Shown: positions 8,401-18,100, numbered from the stretch's first letter. The stretch: DNA of 64,000 nucleotides from Geomonas subterranea (GCF_019063845.1 NZ_CP077683.1:2782501-2846500); one strand, 5' to 3'. Notes: generated by a model not told the origin, from the sequence alone. Numbers and translations: made by a program.

Positions 8401-10669
8401 CCTGCAGCACCCCGTCGGCGGGGAGGGCCGGTACCGGCGCCAGGGGAAGGGAGCCGATGAAGATCGCGCTCCCCGGGGTGGTCTCCCGCAGCCACACCTC
8501 TTCACCCGCCGGCTCACCGGAACTAGCCACACTGATCGCGACTTGCTCGACCACCAGGTGGTCGCGGTCCAACCCAGTGTCCGCAAGGCGGATCTGCAGC
8601 GTCGCGCGGGAATTGTAGTACTTGCGGTCCAGCGCCAGCGTGCCGCGCTGGCTGGCGCCGACCACACCTGTGATGGCCAGGGCGAAGGGCTGCGGCCCCT
8701 GCGGCACGTTGTAGCCGGAGACGGTCACGGTGTACATGCCGGCCCGTGGTGCCTTGATCAGCACCTGCTCCTCGACGTTCAACCGGTCGGCCGTGCCGCC
8801 TGCCACTGACTCGCCGCCGACAAAGGCGTTGCCGAAGAACCGCGTCCCGTCCGGCGCGGTCACCGTGAGGTCCAGGTCGTTAACGAGCGCCTTGGCCGCG
8901 CCCGGCGCCCCCGGGTAATCGGTCCATGCCAGGGTCACCTTCAGCGGCTCGCTTCCCGCGGCGGGGAACTCCCTGCTCCACCCCCCATCGGTTGCCACCC
9001 CGGCATCCTCGGTCACCACGGCCAGCGTCCCGGCATCGACGCCGAAAGGAAGCACCCGGTCCAGTTGCACCCTCCCCCATCCCTGCCCCGTCGAAGGGAT
9101 CGGCCCGTTGGTTCCCGAGCCGGTCATGTCCTGGGCGCTGTTGATCAGCACCGCCTTGACCAGGGCACCGGAAGGAAGAAAAGCCTTGGCAGGGGTTGCC
9201 GTCCCCAGGGGATAGTACCCCTGGCTGAAGTACTGCCGCACCAGGGCCGCCGTACCGGCCACCGTGGGGGTCGCCATCGAGGTTCCGCTCATCGTCCTGG
9301 TGCCGCTGTTGAAGCTCTCTTTGAGGCCGTCCGAGTCCGCGGAGACCAGGCCCACCCCAGGTGCGGTCACCGTCGGTTTTATGCGCCCGTCGGCGGCGGG
9401 GCCCCTGCTGCTGAAGCTGGCGAGGTTCTGGTCGTCACTGCCGTTGTAGCTGGCACCCACGCTGACCACGTTCTTCGCGTTTGCGGGGCTCCCCACGGTC
9501 GAGAGCGTGGGTCCGGAGTTGCCGTTGGCGACCAGCACCAGGAACTCCTTGTGGTCCCAAAGGAAGCGGTCTGCGCTCTGGGTGAACAGGCTGTAACTGC
9601 TGTCACTGTTCCCCCAGCTGTTGCTGTGAAGGCGCGCCCCCGCCTGATAGGCGCTGCCAAAGAGCAGGCCCAGGTCATCGGGGGGAAATACGTAGCTGCT
9701 CGCCCCCGGGGTGAGGTCCTGCACAAAGAGCCTCGCCTTGGGAGCCATGCCGTTGGCGCTGTCCAGCCCGTCGACCGGGGTGCGGTCGCCGGCAAGCGTC
9801 CCGCAGACATGGGTCCCGTGTCCCGGCGAGTCGCTATCGTAGTCGTCGCCGTAGGTCGTGTCATACCCTGCCAGCTTCCGGTGCGCCCCGCCTATCGGTG
9901 TGCCGGCCGGGTCGCGGATCCAGGGGATATCGTAGTCAAGCCCCGAGTCGCCCACTCCTACGATCTCTCCCTCGCCATGTATCCCCTTGTCCCAGATGGA
10001 GAGGCTGCCGGGTACGTTACTCTGAACGACCCAGCGGGCGGTGTCGTTCAATAGTTCCATCTCGAAGTGCTCGCCGATCCAGGTGACCGCTTCCAGCGCC
10101 GCGATCCCGGCGAGGGCGCGGGCCTGAGCCCGCACCCTGACACTGTCGCGTCCCACGTCCAGCAGCGCGACTCCCTGCTGTTCCAGTTCGGCCAGGACCT
10201 GTCCCAGGGAAGAGGGGTTGTCGAGCTTCAGCTGCAACGTCATCGCCTCACCCGACGCCGGTTGCAGCGCCATCTGGCGCAACCGCCCGTTCATCTTGTA
10301 TCCGGGATGAAAACGGGTCACTCCTTCGATAAACGGAAGTCCCAGCACCTGCTTCCGGGTGGCGTCATCCATACCGGCCAGGAAGGCGAACTCCGGCAGG
10401 TAATCGTGCAGGCGCGCACCCAGCCGTTCGACGGCCTCCTTTTCCCGTTCCGCGATCGGCCCCTTGAACTGCAGCACCCACAACCGGACGCCCCGCTCCG
10501 ACCGCGCCTGCAGTTGCCCGAAGGCGGCGTCGCCGGCGCCCCCCACCGCCACCCCGTGTACGCTGACCTCGTGTTGTATGTCTTTGGCCCAGCATGTGGT
10601 TCCAAGCGGGCCGGTGATGGAAACAATGGAGAGGACTACGAACCAGGCAAGTACCTTCTGACCGCACAT
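5480..10669 (-). CDS. Large secreted subtilisin-like (S8) peptidase with seven C-terminal repeats
   Basis: 1729 residues from the ATG at 10669, chosen because AGGAGG lies just upstream and a signal peptide follows (MCGQKVLAWFVVLSIVSITG). The S8 triad is visible: Asp241 (VGVGDSGLD), His284 (GHGTHVCGT) and Ser464 (MSGTSMATP); the Asn of the oxyanion hole sits in VANGNSGP. A pro-region of about 180 residues precedes it. After it come a P-domain/beta-sandwich region, Ig-like domains, a CARDB-like segment (SDLLVQSVSGP) and seven near-identical 92-residue fibronectin-like repeats. It is likely exported to the cell surface or medium as a degradative enzyme. A LuxR-type regulator lies upstream in the same direction. 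Confidence 0.92.
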   Translation of the reverse strand: MCGQKVLAWFVVLSIVSITGPLGTTCWAKDIQHEVSVHGVAVGGAGDAAFGQLQARSERGVRLWVLQFKGPIAEREKEAVERLGARLHDYLPEFAFLAGMDDATRKQVLGLPFIEGVTRFHPGYKMNGRLRQMALQPASGEAMTLQLKLDNPSSLGQVLAELEQQGVALLDVGRDSVRVRAQARALAGIAALEAVTWIGEHFEMELLNDTARWVVQSNVPGSLSIWDKGIHGEGEIVGVGDSGLDYDIPWIRDPAGTPIGGAHRKLAGYDTTYGDDYDSDSPGHGTHVCGTLAGDRTPVDGLDSANGMAPKARLFVQDLTPGASSYVFPPDDLGLLFGSAYQAGARLHSNSWGNSDSSYSLFTQSADRFLWDHKEFLVLVANGNSGPTLSTVGSPANAKNVVSVGASYNGSDDQNLASFSSRGPAADGRIKPTVTAPGVGLVSADSDGLKESFNSGTRTMSGTSMATPTVAGTAALVRQYFSQGYYPLGTATPAKAFLPSGALVKAVLINSAQDMTGSGTNGPIPSTGQGWGRVQLDRVLPFGVDAGTLAVVTEDAGVATDGGWSREFPAAGSEPLKVTLAWTDYPGAPGAAKALVNDLDLTVTAPDGTRFFGNAFVGGESVAGGTADRLNVEEQVLIKAPRAGMYTVTVSGYNVPQGPQPFALAITGVVGASQRGTLALDRKYYNSRATLQIRLADTGLDRDHLVVEQVAISVASSGEPAGEEVWLRETTPGSAIFIGSLPLAPVPALPADGVLQVSSADSITASYADADDGSGKGAVVTAGAVVENVPPVCSGLGTTAKTETSATAVWRTDEPAGALLEYGLTPALGARVTDARLITQHEMTLAALEEARSYYLTVTSTDEAGNSSACSTTFATLNLPPSLLVTASTGSVTYRATTVISGTSTDPSGVSSVTVNGAAANYRGSDGYFTLELPLSLGENIFSVLSSDTLGNTRRQDMTVTRLAKSDLLVQSVSGPASAVQGGIITVTDTVCNDATGVPTPFEVGFYLSADAGYSTGDRFVGARSVATFPAPGSCVSASSDITIPASLPGGAFYLVACADYRNTVDETDETNNCRGGTPLSLPALPLKPPAGITVPAGSSTGTFLVYWGDCGVSGVTYILESSRNGGAWGQVYSGAGSSTYVTVTLNGSYGFRVKVVKSGYADSPYTISTICTVDLVCGAPGVVTVPASNSTGQFQVSWGGSNISGVTYVLEFRLDEGPWGELSRGTSTYAYPKVTQNGSYGFRVKAVKSGYADSPYATSATTCAVTLVCGAPGAVTVPANNSTGQFQVFWGGSNVSGVTYVLEYRLDEGSWSELSRGTSTYAYPKVTQNGSYGFRVKAVRSGYADSLYATSAGTCTVTLVCGAPGAITVPATNSTGQFQVFWGGSNVSGVTYVLEYRLGDGPWGELSRGTSTYVYPRVTQNGSYGFRVKAVKSGYADSPYATSAGTCTVTLVCGAPGSITVPATNSTGQFQVSWGGSNVSGVTYVLEYRQDEGSWSELSRGTSTYAYPKMTQNGSYGFRVKAVRSGYADSPYVTSAGTCTVTLVCGVPGAVNVPATNSTGQFQVSWGGSNISGVTYVLEYRRDDGAWSELSRGTSTYAYPKVTQNGSYGFRVRAVKSGYADSPYATSANVCVVTLACGAPATISVPASSSTGKFQVSWGSSNITGATYVVEYSRDGGGWTQLYSGPGSYTYFSTASGGSYSFRVKAMKTGYAESGYTTSPAPCIVTLN
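5490..7400 (-). repeat. Tandem 276-bp coding repeats in the S8 peptidase gene
   Basis: Seven units, most at exactly 276 bp (92 codons): the same GGTGACC string recurs at 6041, 6317, 6593 and 6869. Middle units are nearly identical at the DNA level, the outer two are diverged. Each unit carries VPA-x3-STG-x-F-x-V-x-WG, GVTYVLE and GSYGFRVKAV. Confidence 0.9.
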
Positions 10670-10898
10670 GGCATCCTCCTGTCCCTTTTGAGTTTCCCGG
10701 CGACGATGCGCTGCCGTCCCAAAACAGAGGCATATCAAGTGCTGACGACATCAAGGTTTCATGCTGTTCTTTCTTCCGGAGGCTCCCTCTGCAGTGGTGG
10801 CGACATACGCTTTTTCATCAGGTGATTCTGGAACGATTGTACATCCAGGCCTGCAGGGGATTAAATACGTGGGTTGGTGTATTTGCTGCGGTATTTCG

Positions 10899-10960
10899 CC
10901 CCCCCCGGGCTACTACGCAAATTGGCGTAGTCCCCGAGTATTTCCTACGCGCCGGGGGGG
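10899..10960. promoter_or_regulatory. Nested palindromes between the LuxR-type and S8 peptidase genes
   Basis: An outer 9-bp stem (CCCCCCCGG with CCGGGGGGG, ends at about 10900 and 10960) encloses a second dyad ACTACGC-N6-GCGTAGT (10912-10931) and a further CTACGC. It lies 9 bases beyond the stop of the LuxR-type gene and 230 bases before the peptidase start. It could be the LuxR gene's terminator or an operator for the peptidase; no U-run favours the operator reading. Confidence 0.5.
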
Positions 10961-10968
10961 ACAGGCTG

Positions 10969-11673
10969 TCAGTTCCGGTATTGCGGCAGGAATAGGGAAT
11001 CGGCGGCCCAGACCGCGGCCTCGAGCCGGCTGGAGACGTTGATCTTGCGGAAGATGTTGTTGAGGTGGGTGCGGACGGTGTGGGGACTTATGAAAAGCGT
11101 GTCCGAGATGCACTTGTTGGTGGCGCCGGAGGAAAGGAGCCCCAGGATCTCCACTTCGCGATGGGTCAGGCTGTGCTGCACCATGTCGTGCGCCACGACC
11201 TTTCTGCGCCGGTGGGCGAATCCGTGCTCCAGGATCACCTCTGTCATCATCTGGCGCGAGATCCAAAGCCCCCCCTCGAATATCGCCGCCAGTCCCTTCA
11301 GCACGGTCTGCACCGAATCCTCTGCGTAGAAGATCCCCTGGACCCCGACCTCGATGGCCTGTTTCTCCATCCTGGTCTGCCGGTCGAGGTTGAAGAGCAC
11401 CAGTGAAAGTTCGCAGGGGAGCTGGCGCAGGTCGAGCTGCAGTGCATCGCTCAGCGCCTTTTGTTGCTGGTGGAAGCAGTCGTAGAGGAGGGCGATGCGG
11501 CAGGGGAAGTTTTCCTGGTGACAGAGGATGAAGCTGTCCAGGCTGTCCATGATGCAGCAGCTGCAGGTGCTGTAATTCTCAATGAAAGTGGCAAGAAGGG
11601 TATTCTGAAAATGGTTCGGCCCTACGATCGCCACCCGACAGTCGGTGTTACAGGAAAGGCCGGTTTCACTCAT
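10969..11673 (-). CDS. LuxR/CsgD-type transcriptional regulator
   Basis: 234 residues from the ATG at 11673, which follows AGGAGGTGCCCT. The C-terminal ~65 residues are a LuxR HTH (LTHREVEILGLLSSGATNKC, then ISDTLFISPHTVRTHLNNIF). The N-terminal ~140 residues resemble a receiver fold but lack the acidic pocket and phosphorylatable Asp of true response regulators, much as in CsgD (LSLVLFNLD in place of the usual Asp strand). CsgD-type proteins control extracellular matrix and exoproteins, which fits its position directly upstream of the giant secreted peptidase. Many cysteines (CNTDC, CSCC) near the N-terminus are unusual. Confidence 0.82.
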   Translation of the reverse strand: MSETGLSCNTDCRVAIVGPNHFQNTLLATFIENYSTCSCCIMDSLDSFILCHQENFPCRIALLYDCFHQQQKALSDALQLDLRQLPCELSLVLFNLDRQTRMEKQAIEVGVQGIFYAEDSVQTVLKGLAAIFEGGLWISRQMMTEVILEHGFAHRRRKVVAHDMVQHSLTHREVEILGLLSSGATNKCISDTLFISPHTVRTHLNNIFRKINVSSRLEAAVWAADSLFLPQYRN

Positions 11674-11839
11674 AGGGCACCTCCTGCCAATATATGGCAC
11701 CTGCCCATCACTCCCTGATCCTAAACAGCACTGGAGCTACAGGTCACCAGACTAGCAGCAGGTTGCCCACTGTCAAGAGCGACCGGCCAGATGTCGCACC
11801 GGCACATCGCCTTGAAGTACCGCAGCTCCCCGGCGCACC

Positions 11840-12196
11840 TTACTTTAAGCGCCTGTGGCTTCTGAGTTCCGCATATGTATCCAGGAAGTAACGCAGATTC
11901 GCCAGCCGCATTTCGATGTCCTCGCGCCAGGCATCGAGCTTTTCCCACCCCGCCTCGGTCAGCCGGTACACCCTGCGGGCCGGACCGCTGCCGCTTGTGT
12001 CCCAGTTGGAGACCACCTGGGCCTCATCTTCGAGCCGCTGCAGGGCACGGTACACCGCGGCGCTGTCCGGCTTGGAAAGCGGCATGCGCTGGGACAGCGC
12101 GCTCAGGATGGCGCCGCCATGAATCGGCTCCTCCGCCAGGGCAAGCAGGATGAAGGCGGGGAGGTGGCGGTACTGTTGCTTTTGTCTGGGAGGCAT
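11840..12196 (-). CDS. PadR-family transcriptional regulator
   Basis: About 118 residues from the ATG at 12196 (GAAAGGAAC upstream); a longer start at 12217 is possible. The PadR winged helix is clear: LPAFILLALAEEPIHGG, then AVYRALQRLEDEAQV and the wing GPARRVYRLTEAGWEKL. PadR proteins are repressors that release on binding a small ligand or drug. It is the last gene of an operon with two half-size permeases, and a palindrome upstream of that operon is its probable operator, giving autoregulation together with its export genes. Confidence 0.88.
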   Translation of the reverse strand: MPPRQKQQYRHLPAFILLALAEEPIHGGAILSALSQRMPLSKPDSAAVYRALQRLEDEAQVVSNWDTSGSGPARRVYRLTEAGWEKLDAWREDIEMRLANLRYFLDTYAELRSHRRLK

Positions 12197-12246
12197 GGTG
12201 GTTCCTTTCTCCGGCACTGTTCTCTCTCCTTCCTGGAGAGGCGTAT

Positions 12247-12777
12247 TCAGGCGTCGGCCGCCCCTGGCTCACCATCCAGCTCATGTTCCGGCAGCAGCCG
12301 CTCCATCAGGTAGCCGCAGGCGAGGATGCAGGGAACGGTGAGCGAAAGCCGCAACAGGGCGAAACGCAGGCTGATGAAGCTGCTCTCCATAAGGATCATG
12401 GGGATCTTGATGGCGCCCCAGGTGCCCAGGAAGATGACGATGTTCGCCAGGCGCGCCCCCTTTTTGCGCAGGGATACCGCGACGGGAAAGGCGGCGTACA
12501 GCGGCCCGGCGGCCGCGGTCCCCAAAAGCATGGCGACCCCCGCGCCTACCGGGCCGGAATCGGGACCAAGGTGCGCCTCGACCAGGCGACGCGGCACCCA
12601 GACGTCCAGAAGTCCCATGAGCACCATGACCGGCGGCACTATGGAGAGTACCTCGAGGAGAAACCCGGTGGAGTTGAGCGCGGCAAGCCGCGCCGTCGCC
12701 GGCTGCCACAAAAGAAAGCCGAGGTTCGCGGCGAGCACCATGAAAAAGAGACGGTAGTCGACGAGCTTCTCCTTCAC
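12247..12777 (-). CDS. Half-size permease, C-terminal-type subunit (ArsP_1/COG0701-like)
   Basis: 176 residues with five or so hydrophobic segments. The stretch GTAAAGPLYAAFPVAVSLRKKGA... IVIFLGTWGAIKIPM resembles the repeated core motif of DUF318/ArsP_1 permeases, which normally carry two such halves in one chain of 300 or more residues. Its start overlaps the stop of the upstream half by 4 bases (ATGA), so the two are translationally coupled and probably form a heterodimer. Members of the larger family move organoarsenicals or unknown solutes; the substrate here is not readable. Confidence 0.7.
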   Translation of the reverse strand: MKEKLVDYRLFFMVLAANLGFLLWQPATARLAALNSTGFLLEVLSIVPPVMVLMGLLDVWVPRRLVEAHLGPDSGPVGAGVAMLLGTAAAGPLYAAFPVAVSLRKKGARLANIVIFLGTWGAIKIPMILMESSFISLRFALLRLSLTVPCILACGYLMERLLPEHELDGEPGAADA

Positions 12778-13247
12778 AACAGCACCCCCATGGCCAGTCC
12801 GATAACGATGGCCACCACGAAGCTCAACGCCTGCCGCAGCATCGTGAAGCGCTTGCCGAAGCAGGAGATCTCCATCGGCGCGGTCATGACACCCACCATG
12901 GTGAGCGTGGTGACAAAGGTGGCAAGGCTCGCAGGGGCGGCCCCGAGCTTGAACAGCGACCCTACCAGCGCGAACGCGATCGGCGCAGGCATGGTCACGA
13001 TGGAACCGATGGCGGCGACCAGCGAGAAGCCACCGAGCCCCCCGTGGCTGAAGAGTTTTCTGATCGCCTCAGGCGGAACGAGGGCGAGCACCAGGCCGAC
13101 CAGGGCCACCATGCCCAGTATGCGCGGGGCCAGCCCATGGAGCGACTTCGCGCCGATCCGTAGAGCCCGCCTCGTCTTCTCGGGGTCAAGCCGCCAGGAT
13201 ACCAACACGGCCAACGCCGTTCCGCCGTACAACACTGCCGACATCAT
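12774..13247 (-). CDS. Half-size permease, N-terminal-type subunit (ArsP_1/COG0701-like)
   Basis: 157 residues with four or five membrane segments. The core MPAPIAFALVGSLFKLGAAP... VGVMTAPMEISCFGKRFT parallels the GP/PA-rich motif of the partner protein encoded immediately downstream. It is the first gene of a three-gene operon (this gene, second half, PadR). The ATG pair at 13242-13247 follows GGGGGGAAG. Splitting of a duplicated permease into two short genes is the odd feature; a single fused protein is more common. Confidence 0.7.
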   Translation of the reverse strand: MMSAVLYGGTALAVLVSWRLDPEKTRRALRIGAKSLHGLAPRILGMVALVGLVLALVPPEAIRKLFSHGGLGGFSLVAAIGSIVTMPAPIAFALVGSLFKLGAAPASLATFVTTLTMVGVMTAPMEISCFGKRFTMLRQALSFVVAIVIGLAMGVLL

Positions 13248-13281
13248 GACTTCCCCCCTGCCCTGTCACAGCTGCGCAATG

Positions 13282-13339
13282 ATACTGTCAATTACAGTAT
13301 GGTGTTTCAGTCTGCTAGTCAATGGGAAAATCATACTGT
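13282..13339. promoter_or_regulatory. Probable PadR operator ATACTGT-N5-ACAGTAT
   Basis: A perfect inverted repeat (ATACTGT 13282-13288, ACAGTAT 13294-13300) lies 35-53 bases upstream of the permease-padR operon, and a further ATACTGT half-site is at 13333-13339. The arrangement suits repression of the operon by the encoded PadR protein. Confidence 0.7.
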
Positions 13340-13457
13340 CAAACAATTCCCGCTTTTTCACTCAAGATGATGAAACATCGTGTCGATATCTCTCAAAGAA
13401 GACGAGATGCCACGTAACAAAGCGGTTCAGGGACCATGAACTCAGGAGGAGATGACG

Positions 13458-15083
13458 ATGGCGCTTTCGGGAGTCAGGCTCAGCGCAAGACTTGGGGTAG
13501 CCTTTGCCCTTGTGGTGGTCCTCATGACAGTGGTCGGAGGGTACTCCATCAACAGGATGGCGCTGTTCGACGGGAAGATCCGATCACTTATCGAAGACAA
13601 ATGGCCCAAGACGGTGGCCCTCAACGACCTCAAGTCGCAGGTCAACGTCGTCGCCCGCGGACTGCGCAACATGGTCATACTCCAGGACCCGCGGGATGTG
13701 CAAAAAGAAGAAAAGCGCATCGCCGAGTGCCTGCAGACCGCCGACAAACGGATCGAGGAGCTGAAGAAAACGGTGCGCAGCGACTCGGGCAGGGAGGCCC
13801 TAAAGGAGGTGATCGAGGCCAAAGCGGCGTACCAGGAGGCGCAGCGGCATGTCATCGCGACCATCAAGGAAGGGGATAAGGAAAAGGCGGGGCAGGAACT
13901 GATCGGGCCGATGCGCAAGACCCAGAGCGCCTTCTTCGCCGCCATGGACAAGATGCTATCCCACCAGGACAAGGAAATGGTGCGGGTCGGAGAGGAGTCC
14001 AAGCACATGATCGACCAGGGGCGCGTGGTGGTGATAGCTCTCCTGGTGATCGCCGTTGTCCTCTCGGTTCTCCTGGCGCTCGTGATCGTGCGCAGCATCA
14101 CCGTCCCGGTCGCGGAACTCATCGCAGCCAACGACCGGCTGGCCGACAACGACCTCACCGTATCCATCACCCTCTCCGGGAACGACGAGTTGGGGCACCT
14201 CGCGGAGTCGACCCGCAAAGTGGTGGGGAATTTGCGCGAGATGCTCGGGAGGGTGTCGGAAAGCTCCAGCGAGATCGCTTCGGCCTCCCAGCAGCTCAAG
14301 GCCACGGCCGAGCAAATCGCCACCGGCGCCGAGGAACTCGCCTCACAGACGAGCTCCGTGGCCACCGCCAGCGAGGAGATGGCGGCCACCAGCGGCGACA
14401 TCGCCCAGAACTGCGTCCGCGCCGCCGACGCGTCCCGCCAAAGCAGCGAGTCGGCCGCACAGGGGGGGGATGTGGTGCAGGAGACCATCGCCGGAATGGT
14501 GCGCATCGCCGAGCGGGTCAAGGACAGCGCCGGCACCGTGGAAAGCCTCGGGGCGAGATCGGAACAGATCGGTGACATCATCGCCACCATCGAGGACATC
14601 GCCGACCAGACCAACCTGCTCGCGTTGAACGCCGCCATCGAGGCGGCGCGCGCAGGAGAGCAGGGACGCGGGTTCGCGGTGGTGGCCGACGAGGTACGGG
14701 CGCTTGCCGAGCGGACCACACGGGCCACCAAGGAGATCGGCAACATGATCAAGGCCATCCAGGACGAGACCAAGACGGCGGTAAGCGTCATGGAGGAAGG
14801 GGTGGTCGAGGTGGAAAAGGGGACGGCGTCGTCGCAGCAGTCGGGCGAGGCGCTGCAGATGATCCTGCGGCAGATCGGCGAAGTCACCATGCAGATCAAC
14901 CAGATCGCCACCGCCGCCGAGGAGCAGACGGCGACCACCAGCGAGATCACCATGAACGTGCAGCAGGTGACCGACGTGGTGCAGCATACCGCGCGCGGCG
15001 CCAACGAGACCGCGGCCGCCGCCGCGCAACTGGCGCTCAACGCGCAGAGTCTGGAAAGCCTGGTGCGGCAGTTCCGGCTCTAG
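13458..15083 (+). CDS. Methyl-accepting chemotaxis protein with 4HB sensor domain
   Basis: 541 residues from the ATG at 13458; AGGAGG at 13443-13448 has better spacing for this ATG than for the one at 13452. An N-terminal membrane helix ([19 protein letters not shown]), a four-helix-bundle periplasmic domain of about 160 residues, a second helix ([22 protein letters not shown]), a HAMP domain and the signalling domain follow in order. The hairpin tip has the CheA/CheW-contact signature ([20 protein letters not shown], then [18 protein letters not shown]). No C-terminal CheR-docking pentapeptide is seen. It senses an unknown ligand through the 4HB domain. Confidence 0.93.
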   Translation: MALSGVRLSARLGVAFALVVVLMTVVGGYSINRMALFDGKIRSLIEDKWPKTVALNDLKSQVNVVARGLRNMVILQDPRDVQKEEKRIAECLQTADKRIEELKKTVRSDSGREALKEVIEAKAAYQEAQRHVIATIKEGDKEKAGQELIGPMRKTQSAFFAAMDKMLSHQDKEMVRVGEESKHMIDQGRVVVIALLVIAVVLSVLLALVIVRSITVPVAELIAANDRLADNDLTVSITLSGNDELGHLAESTRKVVGNLREMLGRVSESSSEIASASQQLKATAEQIATGAEELASQTSSVATASEEMAATSGDIAQNCVRAADASRQSSESAAQGGDVVQETIAGMVRIAERVKDSAGTVESLGARSEQIGDIIATIEDIADQTNLLALNAAIEAARAGEQGRGFAVVADEVRALAERTTRATKEIGNMIKAIQDETKTAVSVMEEGVVEVEKGTASSQQSGEALQMILRQIGEVTMQINQIATAAEEQTATTSEITMNVQQVTDVVQHTARGANETAAAAAQLALNAQSLESLVRQFRL

Positions 15084-15110
15084 AGGTCGAGACGACGGGC
15101 GGAAAAGGAA

Positions 15111-15138
15111 GGGGCCAGGCGAATAAACGCCTGGCCCC
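15111..15138 (+). terminator. Intrinsic terminator of the chemotaxis receptor gene
   Basis: GGGGCCAGGCG, loop AATAAA, CGCCTGGCCCC and then TCTTT: an 11-bp perfect stem 28 bases after the stop. Confidence 0.85.
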
Positions 15139-15199
15139 TCTTTGCTGCAACTGTTCTCCCTGCCCGGCCCTTTTCAGGGGCGGTGCCGGGGTCCTCCCG

Positions 15200-18100
15200 C
15201 TAGGGAGCCAGGTACTTGCACCCGGTGATGAAGCTCTTCCAGGCGCTGTCCTTGAAGCCGGTCGCGACGGCCTTCACCCGGTAGAAGTAGGTGGGGCCGG
15301 AAGTCCCGACGGTGACGCCCGCGGAGGTTTCGGTCCCGCTGTAGGCCTCGCGCAGGCCGGCGGTGAAGGTGCTGTTGGTCGCCTCCTGCACCACGTAGGT
15401 CACGCCGGTTGCCGCCGACGCGCTCCAGCTGAGGTTGATGCTAAGCCCGGAGTAGGTCGCTGGCACCGTGAGCGTGGTCAGGGTGGGAAGGATGGTTCCC
15501 GGTACCCGGCAGGGGACCGTCCCGTTTCTCCACGCGCTGTCCGCGTACTCCGGATGCACCGCCTTGATGCGGTAGTAGTAGATGCTCCCCAGCGACTTGC
15601 CGGTGAAGGGCTTGTTGATCCCCGTCACCGGGTAGTCGACGACGTTCTGGGTGAAGGCGGCGTCGGTCGCCTCCTCAAGGATATAGGTCACACCCTTGGT
15701 GGCCGAGGCGCCCCAGGAAACGGTGTAGGAACCGTCGGCGTCGGATGCGGGAACCGTGATGGTCAAAGGTGCCGCGGCCGGTACACCCGGGCCGATCACC
15801 TTGCAACCGGTCGTCTGGGTCTTCCAGGCGCCGTCCTTGTACCCGCCCAGGATCGCCTTCACACGGTAGAAGTAGCTGGAGCCGGCGCTTCTGTCGGCGA
15901 TGACGGCGCCGGCCTCGCTGCCGCGGTACGCCTCACGCACACCGGCGGTGAAGGTGGAGTTGGTCGCCTCCTGCAGCACGTAGGTCACGCCGGGGACGGC
16001 GGAGGGGGTCCAGGAAACGGCGTAGCTCCCGTCGGCGTCCACCAGCGGCACGGCGAGAGTGGTGAGCGTCGGGATCACCGTGCCGGGAACGGCGCAGCCG
16101 GCCAGCGGCGCTTTCCAGTTGCTGTCGACGTACTCGGGGTGTACCGCCTTGACGCGGTAGAAGTAGGTGGTCCCCAGCATCTTGCCGGTAAAGGCCTTGT
16201 TGAGACCGGCAACCGGGTAGTCCTGCACGTTCTGGGTGAAGGCGGCGTCAGTCGCCTCCTCGAGGAGATAGCTCACCCCCTTGGTCGTCGAGGCACCCCA
16301 GGAAACGGTGTAGGCACCGTCCGCGTCCCCCAGCGGCACGGTCATGGTCGGGGGCATCGCGGCCTGAACGTCAGGGCCGATCACCTTGCACCCGGTCGTG
16401 GAACTCTTCCAGAGGCCGTCCTTGTAGCCACCCTCCACCGCCTTCACGCGGTAGAAATAGCTGGTGCCGACGTTGTGTCCGGAGACGGAGGCGCTGGCAT
16501 CACTGCCGCTGTAGACTTCGTGCGCATCGGTAAAGGTGGAGGTCGTCGCCTCCTGCAGCACGTAGGTGACGCCCTGGACCGTGGAGGGGCTCCAGGAAAC
16601 CGTGTAGCTGCCGTCTGCGTCCACCAGCGGCACGGTGAGGGTGGTCAGCGTCGGAATCGCGGTGCCCGGCACGGCGCAGCCGGCGGCGGCGTTTCTCCAG
16701 GCGCTGTCGACGTACTCGGAGCCACCCGCCTTGACGCGGTAGAAGTAGGTGGTCCCAAGGCTCTTGCCGGTGAAGGCCTTGCTGAGCCCGGTCACCAGGT
16801 AGTCAGTGACGTTCTGGGTGAAGTTGGCGTCCGTCGCCTCTTCAAGGAAGTAGGAGACCCCCTTGGTGGTCGAGGCGGTCCAGGAAACGGTGTAGGCGCC
16901 GTCCGGGTCGGCCGCCGGAACGGTGAGGGAAGCCGGCGCCGCGGCTGCGACATCCAGGCCGATTACGGCGCACCCGGTCGTGGAGCTCTTCCAGAGGCCG
17001 TCCTTGTACCCCCCCTCCACGGTTTTCACGCGGTAGTAATAGGTGGCGCCGGCGACGCGCCCGGTGATGGCGGCGAAGGGATCGGTGCCGCGGTACGCCT
17101 CGCGCAGGGAGGTGGTGAAGGTGGAGTTGACCGCCTCCTCGAGGATGTAGGTGACGCCCGGGGTGGCCGAAGCGCTCCAGGAGACGGTGTAGTCGCCGTC
17201 AGCGTCGACCAGCGGAACGTTGAGCGTGGTGAGGGTCGGGAGAGCCGTACCTGGAACTGCGCAACCAGCCGCCGCAGTCTTCCAACTGCTGTCGGAGTAA
17301 CCCGAGGCCGTCGCCTTGACCCGGTAGAAGTAGGTGGTGCCGAGGCTCTTGCCACTGATCAGCTGGCTCACGCCGGTGGTGCTGTAGGACTGCACGTTCT
17401 CGGTGAAGCCGGCGTCGGTCGCCTCTTCGAGGAGGTAGGTCACTCCCTTGGTGGTCGAGGCGCCCCAGGAAACCGTGTAGCTTCCGTCAGGGTCGGCAGC
17501 GGGGACCGTGACGGTAGAAGGCTGTACGCAGGTGACCTCAGGCCCCTTGGTGGCGAAAATCTGGAAGACGTCCTTGTCCGTCCCATACGTTGTCGTCTCG
17601 TTAAAGAGGCCGCCGCCAAGAAGGAATCTGCCATCGGCACTGAACCACAAGGTGCCAAGGTCGCCGTCGCCCAGGTTAATGGTCATCTGCCCCGAGGGGG
17701 AAATGGTGTAACTGCAGGCGAGGGGACCGGCGATGTCAGGCTGGTCAGTAACCCCGGAGTTGGTGGTCAGATTCGCCTCGAACATGGTGCCGGTGTAGCT
17801 CATGGTGCATCCGCCAGTGGCATCAAGGACAAGCGAGCCGTTGTTGACGAAGATGCCATCGGTCACACTGCCGTTAGAGGCATAGAAGGCGGACTCCTGG
17901 TAGACAAAGTTGTACTTGCCCGCCACCGATGCAGAGGTGAAATTCCCACCTTCCTTCACGCCGACCACCTGGTCGGCACTGGAGTATGTGCCGCCGGTTG
18001 AGACATCCTGGATCGGGGATCCGCCCAGGAGCACTGTGCCGTCGGGGCTGAGCTCGAAATCCTTCCCACCGTCGGGGGTGATTATCGAGACGTGCCCGGT

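Noticed and set aside
10669..10968. Cyclic di-GMP (GEMM) riboswitch upstream of the S8 gene
   Set aside because: The conserved GCAAAGCC-U-CCGG core and tetraloop receptor are missing; only a partial GAGCCTCCGG string is seen.
15554..18001. Long plus-strand frame of 815 codons
   Set aside because: Antisense shadow of the repeat-rich exoprotein gene. Its composition is Gly/Arg/His-biased and it has no ribosome-binding site or family.
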